Below are positions 1-7,853 of a stretch of DNA of 64,000 bases, in pieces. Numbering within the stretch: position 1 is the stretch's first letter; each line of letters opens with the position of its first letter. Source of the DNA: Terfezia claveryi (taxonomy: Eukaryota; Ascomycota; Pezizomycetes; Pezizales; Pezizaceae); the NCBI GenBank assembly GCA_015179025.1, contig WHUX01000178.1, positions 45,055-109,054 on the forward strand, read 5' to 3'. The notes under the pieces are model-generated. The model was not told where the DNA came from and did not search any database. It worked only from the letters and a program-made list of their open reading frames with translations. A program made the translations under genes and the position numbers.

Positions 1-23
1 ACGCCCCACTTATGAGTAGTAGT

Positions 24-515
24 TAGGCCTGGGCACGAGACGAGATATCTCTTGAGACACTCGAGACTTTTTGTGAAAATCTTTCATTGGCTGTGAAAAT
101 TTTTCAGTAGCTGCAAAGATCTTTTCATGGGTTGCGGCAATCAGTTTAGCAGCCTACGATAGCCTTCGCTTGTAAATATGTGTTATTCGGTACTTAAAGG
201 TGGAGATTCCTTCTTCTCTTTTTCCGTTCATTATACTCTTTCTCCGCTCATTATCTACTGCATCAACAATCAGCACAATAAGCCAAATTTCCGTGGCACC
301 TGCTCATACTCCAGATGATTTTAGAGCGAGGTTTAGCAGAAAAAGGTATAGAAGAGGAAATTGACATCGAAGGTGAAGATGATGATGATTGATAATAACT
401 AGGTAGCTAGCTAGCAAGTTCGAATATAATTATGATTGTGTTGGCTGGTGCTAGGTATCCAAAAGTCTCGAGACCTGGCCCCGTCTTGTCTCGAGACGTC
501 TCGTGACCAGGCCTA
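24..515. mobile_element. hAT-like MITE, copy 1 (492 bp)
   Basis: The element is bounded by inverted termini: the left end reads TAGGCCTGGGCACGAGAC and the right end, reverse-complemented, TAGGCCTGGTCACGAGAC (one mismatch). The flanks carry a perfect 8-bp direct repeat GTAGTAGT at 16-23 and 516-523. An 8-bp duplication and short TIRs fit the hAT superfamily. There is no transposase ORF, so it is non-autonomous. The same TIR core occurs at 6109-6715, so this is a family. Subterminal DNA is rich in CTCGAGAC palindromes. Confidence 0.8.
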
Positions 516-529
516 GTAGTAGTTAATTA

Positions 530-1545
530 ATCTATGGAATACTTGGAACAGAAAATTGTGTATTATCGGATAATTGATCCAAACTTCCAGACACTGAAAC
601 CGCGATCACAAAAACGCGATCACAAAAACGCATACAAGGATGTTGGAATGCACATCCAGCATACCCGTGCTGCGGATCACCAGTTACCCTGAATTATCAG
701 GATAACTGGCGAAGTCATCTACCAACGTCATCTCTACCCACGTCATTATTGTCACACTGATATTGTCATTGCCATATTGTTGCATATATATGTTTTGGGT
801 TGATCATGTTAATCGGATTACCACTCGTATTTCTTGTATTTTCTTACAATTCATGCGTTCTCTTACCCTGAACTCTCATGTATATAGACACCGCTCCGGA
901 ACTGTATTTTCTAAATAATTAAGCAAGTCTTCAATTGGCATCATTCTCACTCGCATTATTACTCTCTTAGTTCTATTACCCACTTCGTGTATTACCATCC
1001 GTTACAGTAGGTATATTACTAGAGATCTGCTGTGCACCCATGCTCACCGCTGCCACTGCCGCTACTGCCACCGCCGCCGCTACCTCGCTAGGACCACTTC
1101 CGCTGCCTAACAAGATACTCCTACATATCTTCTGTTAAAGGACCTCAAAGACTTGATCGAGATTATGTAGAGCATGAGAAGGCTCGTATTGCTACCGCTA
1201 TAACTCTGGAGGCGGAGAAGTCCGAAAAACATGAAGCACGCAAGTTAGCAAAAGAGTTGAAGGTTTCACAAGCTGCAGAGCATCCCCAGATAGTGAACAC
1301 CTCAAGAGGTAGTACTTCAAGAGGGCAAGGTCATGGAGGTGCAAGGATTGCTCGATGAAGGGTTACAAAACAAGCCAAATTTGATGCGGAGGGGGCCGAT
1401 TTTCATAGATTAGAAACTGCAATAGCATTCATGACACTTTGTAGAATGTATAGTTCAATCTATGTATACTAAAGCAACTCAAGTCTATACTAATATGACT
1501 TTTAGAACGAACCTATAGGGACTCAACGCCAAGTATTTTATTTTT
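530..1545. other. Region without a confident gene; possible LTR remnant
   Basis: No intact gene is visible. The stretch starting TGTTGGAATGCAC near 640 looks like a Ty1/copia-type LTR start, but no matching second copy is present, so this is only a suggestion. A degenerate coding remnant lies at about 1123-1359 and is listed separately. Confidence 0.3.
1123..1359 (+). pseudogene. Degenerate coding remnant, possibly the C-terminus of a transposase
   Basis: One frame reads without a stop through a charged helical segment (EHEKARIATAITLEAEKSEK) into a Gly/Arg/Ser-rich tail and ends in TGA. The Glu/Lys/Ala helix followed by a basic tail resembles the C-termini of pogo/Fot-type transposases or Gag linkers, but no catalytic motif is present. 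There is no start codon. Assignment to any family is inference. Confidence 0.25.
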
Positions 1546-1735
1546 TTTATTTCTTAAAAAAACTCATTACTCATATGCGATCCCAGTATGGGGACCATGA
1601 TGAGCCACCTGGAAACCCACATGGATTCAGGACAAGGCAAGTTAATCTGCCAGCTCTGGCGCGCAAAAAGCAAAGAGGAACAAACTCAAGTGAATCGAGG
1701 TCCCATGCTATTATTAACCCACTTGTGCCAGATGA
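1546..1735 (-). mobile_element. Tad1-like LINE, 3' end fragment
   Basis: On the minus strand this matches the 3' UTR of the LINE seen complete to its poly(A) at 11287-13696: it has the CTGGCAGATTAACTTGCCTT block, a block encoding the 'fold-over' TCCACCTGGGTTTCC analogue, and an A-rich tail (T-rich on plus at 1546-1560). It is a 5'-truncated insertion of about 190 bp. I could not define a target-site duplication. Confidence 0.65.
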
Positions 1736-1738
1736 CCC

Positions 1739-1780
1739 ATATTTTTTTTTTTTTTAAATACTCGTTACTCTTATTCTAGT
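1739..1780 (-). mobile_element. Very short LINE 3' tail (about 40 bp)
   Basis: On the minus strand the sequence reads GAATAAGAGTAACGAGTATT followed by a run of A, which is the terminal sequence of the LINE copies at 21438-22418 and 30382-30618. The stop codon of the HNH-domain reading frame (1771-1773) falls inside this tail, so the gene's 3' end has been overwritten or fused to it. Confidence 0.6.
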
Positions 1781-3311
1781 GGATAACATACAGGCGACGA
1801 TGGATGTGGTGATGGAAGCCCGTTGAGAAATTCCCAAACTTTGGTATCTTGGTGAGTATGAACAGATGATTTCTTTTCCATGTAGCCTTGTACGGCGTTT
1901 CTGCCAAAGTTGGGGTCAACAGGGGGCACATTAGGCAAGAGAGTAGGAAGGTGGGATGTGGTAGATTGGAGAACCCCCTCGATTCTGACGTCCTCCATCT
2001 GTGCTTCTTGCTCCTCTACTACATCTTCTAGGTCCATATCAGAGACATCTGCTTCATCATCATCCTCGAGGTCCAAGAACTCGGGCTCTGCAGCCGCTGC
2101 ACATCTCACAACCCTACTTAATGCTGCATGCAGCCTTAACAAATCGGGATGTGGAAGGGATACTTGTGCGGATCATTTGTAGTTAAGCGAATAACGGTTC
2201 CGGTTTCGAGTTCTTTAAATCGCCCTACTCCTCGTGAAGCCCTTTTCCCAGCAGAAGCAGACGTCGGTTGTGAGCCTAGGTCTGGTATTTGTTCAATAAG
2301 TCTGGTGAGAAAGATGTTATGCAATCCAGGGTCGTCATCTTCAGAGAACTGCAAACTTGGAATGGGGGACAGTTGAACAAGTGTAGTTTCATCCCAACCC
2401 ACAGTGTCGGATGGTCGACGATGGCCGGGGACGTATGAGAATATAACATCATAATGTGTTAGGAGTGCGTCTGGATTTGCAGTGAATATTGAGAGCGGAT
2501 CCCCTACTGGCTGTAAAGTAATTTTACCCGTATCCCAATAGCGGTGGGTCTCAGTTGACAAGGTTATGAGATTTTCCATTCTGTTAATTAGCTTATTGCC
2601 CGCTGGGCTAGGGTTTTCATCTATCGAAGGTATCAGACCAAGGTAGTCCATGATGTTTTGCTTGGTTTGCTCACCAGCAAACATCCGCAGAAGTGAGAGA
2701 AAAGCAGATTGCACACGGCAGAGGTCATTGGTATTGTCATAGGTAGAAAGAGGGACCAGGTGGGCAACCTCGATTGGGTCATCCTTGAGGGTGATGAGAC
2801 ACCTCCGCTGGTCACGAGTGGTAGCAGACTGGGCAGCCTTACTAGATCGATGTGTTTTGCGGTGACTGTTTGCAGTAGTCTGGTTTATGTTTGCGGATGC
2901 GCCTGGCTCAGGAATGGTGATGAGATCCAGTCAGGAGTCAGGGGCAGGGGATCGGCGAGCTAGCCCTTTTATGTTCATAAGCCTTTGCATGCGAGGACAA
3001 TTGGAATCAGATTATATAGACCACTTACAGCGCTTAATTCCAATCGTTGCGACTGCAGAAGCGGTTCGGAGCTCAGTCCCAGTCATATCTTGCACGTGCG
3101 CATCAAATTGTGGGTTGATGCTGTATTCGCATAACGCGATGAACTCCTTGGTTGTTGTGAAGGTACCCTCGCGCAAGCGGTTGGATAAGGCAATCAAAAG
3201 GTCAGTGGGGAGTGGATAAGTTGTGCATGTAGCATCGGGAACAAGCGATGCCGTATCATTAATTGTTGGAGCTGCAGCAGGCAAGAGACGTGGATAATTG
3301 CTTTTGCTCAT
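1771..3311 (-). pseudogene. HNH-nuclease-domain protein, frameshifted
   Basis: The first exon starts at ATG 3311 (MSKSNYPRLL...). A GTAAGT donor begins at 3028 and a CCAG acceptor ends at 2903, giving a 126-nt intron; splicing after CGC T joins in frame to an exon that carries the HNH_2-type core RRCLITLKDDPIEVAHLVPL, then LINRMENLITLSTETHRYWD and a downstream beta-strand region. The frame is lost at 2157-2159: a run of three C (four would keep frame) moves the reading from KYP into a stop at 2136. The continuation LLRLHAALSRVVRCAAAAEP and an acidic tail lie in the next frame and end at 1771 inside a LINE tail. Fungal HNH_2 proteins of this type are common; their substrate is unknown. The break is either a pseudogene lesion or a homopolymer error in the assembly. 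Confidence 0.7.
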
Positions 3312-3894
3312 TCCGGTGAAGTATCGTGATAATGAATGTTTGGTTCGAGGTGGTTGCGATATAGTGCAGCTAGCTTAGGTAATCCCTCTTGGCACGCACT
3401 GCATATTATGTTTTCTTGCGCATACAGGTGAACCTGTGACTTTGCATCCTATATAAGCGCATATCCTTTGATAATGCATAGCAACCTCCTAATGAGTTTT
3501 TTGTTAGTAAAAATGACACACTACTAAGGGGCTAAAAACCACATAACTGTACATTAAGTATATATATGTTCTGGGCCGTTACGGGATTAAAATTTTGGTC
3601 AAAGGTTTTCAATGCCACGGCGAGTTACAATACTACAGCGACACTCCAATATCACATGTAGTAAATATCAAATAGAAGTATATCCAATATTACAGTTACC
3701 TTATAGCAAGTTATTTAATTAAACAAAAGCAAAAGGGATAGAGCGCAAGTAACTAAACAACATGTGGGGGGATAAAAAAGAGCTTCGCTTGCTCAACCCT
3801 CCACTCAATCAATCCATCAATTGCCGAACCTTCCTTTTGAAGGAAGAATCACACAATGCTCGGAGTAGAAGATTTCTTGTATTCCCTGAAAATA

Positions 3895-4060
3895 CTAATC
3901 GCCCAGAATCGTCGCTTCTATATTTTGTATGGAGTAGGCGTTCATGCATTCGCAGCTTCTATATATTGTATGGAGTAGGAGTTCATGCATTCGCGGCTTC
4001 TATATATTGTAGGAGTTCATGCATTTGCGGCTTCTACATATTCCTACAAACGTATGAACT
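3895..4060. repeat. Minisatellite, GTTCATGCATTYGCGGCTTC family
   Basis: At least three imperfect copies of a roughly 45-bp unit containing GTTCATGCATTCGCGGCTTC and TATATTGTATGGAGTAGG. The GCATTTGCGGCCTCTAT core is the same as in the long array at 10500-11112 (opposite strand) and in the short array at 13770-13850, so this is a dispersed repeat family. The ORF it creates (3762-4160) is not considered a gene. Confidence 0.7.
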
Positions 4061-4920
4061 CCAGACATATATCACGGTTCTGGAGGAGTTCCGTACTTAC
4101 GCAAAGAGCAACGTTGAGCCAAATATGGCTATTACCGGCACAGGCATAGCGCACCATTAGCTTGTACAACCATACTAGCAGGTATTGCCAATCTAAGCTA
4201 GCATACCTGAGCCGCCAACTGCCAAGTGGGGTTGATCATCCCGCATACGTACTGGCGGCACTTGCCCCTCATATAGTGTTATGAATACCTACGGCCCCTA
4301 TCCTCTCTCGCACAACATCTACAGTACAACATTCTATAGAATAATATCCATAATACACACATAGATAGGGTTGCAAATAATGCAGTATTGCTAATGAAAC
4401 TGTCAAAATATATGCTCTTGTGTATGCTATGGCAATATTTGTATCAGCTTTTTTTTTTTAAAATAATATGAAAAGACCTGTTGCCAACTGTAAGTGATGT
4501 TGGACTCAAAATTGGGGAGGCATTGGTCAATGCCTACTTACGCACATGTCAGACTCCTCATAACTGAGTTCCATTTGGCTCTTTATTTGGTGTTTAATTA
4601 CTTGCGCTATCTCCTTTCATAGATATGTTCTGTCCTGCCCAGGAATGCGATAACCAAATGTAGTAATTTATTCAGGTTACACGGAAGATAAAAATGAGAA
4701 AAAAAAAAAAAAAGAAAAAAAGAAAAAACACATCAGCGCATACAAACGTGAATTGTAGTCAATAATGAAATATCACTATGCTTCCTTATCAGTACTGACG
4801 AACATGAATGGTACTCGATTTTAACCAAAACGAAGCAGGTTCTACCTAGAATTATATAATAGGTAGATACTGTTTTACAGTATCCGTGACGTATGTGAAG
4901 GTCTGGAAACGAAAAAAAAA

Positions 4921-5041
4921 ATCTACAACACCAAGGATTCCCACATGGTCACCCACTGCAGTACTAGCCTGGCGATCTGAAGCTTAGATATGGCAGAGCG
5001 GACGGGATGCCTCGTTTTCTTCAGTCTATGGTCGTAGATGT
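4921..5041 (-). rRNA. 5S ribosomal RNA
   Basis: The minus strand reads ACATCTACGACCATAGACTG at its 5' end, contains CCCGTCCGCTCTGCCATATC, the GGTGACCATGTGGGAATCC block and ends GGTGTTGTAGAT, which base-pairs with the 5' end to form helix I. This is the fungal 5S arrangement, and the length (121 nt) is normal. A run of nine T follows directly (plus-strand A run 4912-4920), the expected RNA polymerase III terminator. A lone 5S gene away from the rDNA array is usual in filamentous ascomycetes. It lies between the two putative GINGER-like ends. Confidence 0.9.
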
Positions 5042-5287
5042 CAAAATATGAGAGTTGACCTATTATAACTTATAACCTGACTGAAAAGTACTACCAGAGC
5101 TAATGTTGTGGTTATTTCCACAAAGTTAGAACAAACCGGATGTCGCCCTTCATATTTAACAAATTATACATCTACAATATCCCCTCCAAGTCCACTTCCA
5201 AGTCCAATTGCGCGACTCTGCATCTTGGTCGATACGAGCGTTCAAGCAGCTATGAGATGGAAGCGGCTGCTACAATGCAAATCAAAT

Positions 5288-5560
5288 TTAACACAGCTGC
5301 ATTGTCGGGTTTGACATTCCCCCTTGTACTTGTCGGAATTCTGTAATAATTGTAAGTCTAAGTGGAAAAATAATGGCGGTTAGGATGAGGTTTTCGCACC
5401 ACAAGACAATAGAGTGTCGGTCATCAGTGCCATGTCTATCTTGTCGAGGAGTATGTACACTAACAATATCTCCAATCGCAAAAACCTCAATTTGATGTTG
5501 TTCTTCATACCGCTTTACCATATTTTGGCGAGCTTTAGTAGTATTTTTCGAACATGTCGG
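5288..5560 (-). pseudogene. Integrase C-terminal fragment, KRBA2/GINGER-like
   Basis: The minus-strand frame SKNTTKARQNMVKRYEEQHQ continues with FAIGDIVSVHTPRQDRHGTDD. The pattern 'MVKRY...H....F.IGDIVSV..PR.DR..TD' is the C-terminal beta-barrel region that follows the DDE core in KRBA2-like integrases. The DDE core itself is not recognisable upstream, so this is a remnant. Related fragments are at 16500-17285 and 18680-19400 in this window. Confidence 0.6.
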
Positions 5561-5785
5561 AGTAGGTCTTTAGAGCTCGGTTGGTCTTTGCGGTTCGGTC
5601 GGTCTTGGGTCTTTACAGACCGGTAGAGTCTCGATGTGACTCTTTATTTTCATCAGAAGAATCTAATAATCGAGAAGGCTTTGAAGCTGGATCTGAGGCA
5701 GTTCGAACTTGGCGAATAGAATACTGAAGATGATTGAGGTGAAGGAGTCTTGTAATGTGATTCCCGACCCAATTCCTGGGTGGGA

Positions 5786-5858
5786 TGTCCTGCCCGGGAA
5801 CTGTCCCAGTCGCGACTGGGACGTTCCATTCGCGAATCAGCCGATTCCCGGGCAGGAC
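5786..5858. repeat. Nested perfect palindromes (hairpin)
   Basis: TGTCCTGCCCGGGAA at the left is repeated inverted as TTCCCGGGCAGGACA at the right, and between them lies the self-complementary TCCCAGTCGCGACTGGGA. Together they could fold into a two-stem cruciform or mark abutting transposon ends. No gene is assigned. Confidence 0.7.
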
Positions 5859-6108
5859 AGAACAGATATACTTGAAGTGCGCATATAAATGTATATGAAT
5901 ACTTGTTGTATGCCATTCAAGTGGTTTTAGAGCATAATGTATTTGATGTTATTGCACATATTCATGATGTTTTATTGCAAGCAGGTATAAACAAACCAAT
6001 GCAATCATTGGTTTAAAGTCTCATGGAATTAATCGCAATGAGGTATACCTAAGTCTCAATATTGATGTTTAGTAGAGGTTACGGAACTTTTACACCGTCG
6101 CTTTCAAT

Positions 6109-6715
6109 TAGGCCTGGGCACGAGCCCGGCTCGCGAAAATTGCAAGAGTGAATAGGTAACTGCGTACTCTACATGTCTGTGTAGGTCATGGAAAATATGA
6201 GACGCAGAGATATGAAAAATACGGATATAAACAGACATGGAAATAGGACAGAATCAATTTCAACCCTCATCGCCCACCTAAAGTCCACAGCGAAATCGCG
6301 CGATACATAGGACTGCAGTATTGTAGCCACCGAACAAATTGTAGGTTACAACCATAGCGAGATACAGTGGTGATTTCATCAATTTTTGTAGTTCCTCCTC
6401 TTGTGTTGGTAGGCATGGTTGGTTACGTCGGAAATTGGGCGATTGTAGTTGTAAATTCTGAAGGGAGGTAATGAAACTCCTGGACTGTCGCTGTAGGTTG
6501 TGTTATTGTGAAAAAAAAACAGAGGAAAGGGTGGGAATGCAACGCATTTTGAAGATTTCCACTCCCCGGATACCTTCGGTATTTCGCGGTTGCAACGACC
6601 TCCGGGCTCGAGCCCGGGCTCGAGCTTGTGTGACCTTGGTCTCGAGCCGGCTCAAGCCTGTGTAACCTTGGCTCGAGCTTTTGGCTCGAGCCGGCTCGGC
6701 TCGTGCCCAGGCGTA
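6109..6715. mobile_element. hAT-like MITE, copy 2 (607 bp)
   Basis: Left terminus TAGGCCTGGGCACGAGCC and right terminus, reverse-complemented, TACGCCTGGGCACGAGCC (one mismatch). A perfect 8-bp target duplication CTTTCAAT flanks it at 6101-6108 and 6716-6723. No transposase is encoded. The right end is built of repeated GGCTCGAGCC palindromes. It shares the TIR core with 24-515 but not the interior. Confidence 0.85.
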
Positions 6716-6811
6716 CTTTCAATGCAAAAAAAAAGAGAGACGTTCATATACTGCCTAGCCATACTAGGTCAGGGCAGCACCCGTGTACAAATTCAGTGTA
6801 AGCGCTGGCAG

Positions 6812-6892
6812 GGTATTAAGCAAGTGGGGGATTGAGCAAGCGAGGGATTGAGTAAGCGGGGGATTGAGCAAGCGGGGGATTGAGCAAGCAGA
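6812..6892. repeat. Short tandem repeat, GGGGGATTGAGCAAGC (about 15-bp unit)
   Basis: Five near-identical head-to-tail copies of a GATTGAGCAAGCGGGG-type unit. A weak relative (GCTTGCTCAACCCTCCACTC) occurs at 3788-3808 on the opposite strand. Confidence 0.75.
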
Positions 6893-7142
6893 GCTTTTCT
6901 TATATATATATCTTATGTATGTATAAACTACATATGTGGTATTTATGCTATCCCGGTACCGCCCGGGCAATCTCGCATCTCGCATTGCAACTGCCCGGTC
7001 CATACCGATATGGACTGAATCCCGGAATGGACCAGAACACATATCTCGTTTATTTCCTACCAGAGATACATAGTTCAATACGAATATACCTACGCATTCA
7101 CTGCCTAATATACGAAGCTCTTCTCCTCTCATTATTCATCCT

Positions 7143-7414
7143 TTATGAGAATAGGCGAGCAGTCAGAGCCGTTAGTCCAATCAAGGAAGATACTAATATG
7201 GAGGAACGCTGAGAAGCACAGTGAATGAACGTGTTCGTTCATTCATTTATATAAAGCTGTGTATTTCCCACCTGATTGGGACATCTCTCATAAGATCGAG
7301 ACAGCTGCTCAATACAAAGCTATTTGCTCATTCACTGTGCTTCGTGACCGTTCCTCCATATTCGTATCTTCCTTCATTGGACTCACGGCTCTCACTGCTC
7401 ACCTATTCTCATAT
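7143..7414. mobile_element. Inverted-repeat (foldback-like) element
   Basis: The left arm (about 7143-7228), starting ATGAGAATAGGCGAGCAGTC, is repeated inverted at about 7327-7414 with roughly 85-90 percent identity by eye. The arms include GAAGATACTAATATGGAGGA / TCCTCCATATTCGTATCTTC. The central 100 bp is unrelated. No ORF in it is convincing. Foldback MITE or an inverted duplication are both possible. Confidence 0.65.
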
Positions 7415-7853
7415 AATCCAGAAAAAAAATTTCATTCCTCCTACTCTCCCCCGATTCCCCCGTTGTACTCTTAATGAGAGTACAACGTCCTGCAACACAC
7501 GGAAGTTTCTTGTATTCCAAACCCGTGTAGGGAATCACGAGCGGGCAGAAGTAGTCAACTTTCCAAAGCGATCTTTGATGAACGCAAGGAATAACAATAC
7601 GTAAAATAGGGACTAATACAGGGAGACAACGTAACATGAACAACAGCTCAATGTGAAGCACAATACACCAATGCAAAGTAATATACATAACAATCTGCCT
7701 TTCGCACTGAACACCTAACACCTCATTACTCGTGCCCATGATATGTGGTGAGCTGAGACAGATTGCACTAATCCCCCCCCGGCACACTGATCCTTCTGTT
7801 CATACTACACGCCCCGTATGGTTGCAGAACGTCTAACTACACAATTCTGTTGC
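7415..7853. other. Intergenic, 3' of the deaminase-like gene
   Basis: I see no gene or clear repeat here. Short ORFs on both strands lack recognisable motifs. The stretch probably holds the 3' UTR of the minus-strand gene ending at 7854. Confidence 0.4.

Larger units (their letters stand above)
3567..7039 (-). mobile_element. Putative GINGER-like TIR element, decayed and with nested insertions
   Basis: The left end at 3567 reads TGTTCTGGGCCGTTACGGG. The right end at 7039, reverse-complemented, reads TGTTCTGGTCCATTCCGGG, and similarity continues for about 25 bp with five mismatches. The same TGTTCTGGGCCG terminus bounds the element at 18543-19480. Inside, on the minus strand, is an integrase C-terminal fragment (5288-5560). 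Flanking tetranucleotides are TATA and CATA, so the target duplication is imperfect. A hAT-like MITE (6109-6715) is nested within. The pairing of these two ends is inference. Confidence 0.4.

Noticed and set aside
3762..4160. 132-codon plus-strand ORF
   Set aside because: Lies across repeated GTTCATGCATT units and has no recognisable motif.
7143..7414. Inverted repeat as a tRNA- or miRNA-like RNA gene
   Set aside because: Arms of 85 bp with a 100-bp unrelated centre suit a foldback element; no pol III signals are seen.
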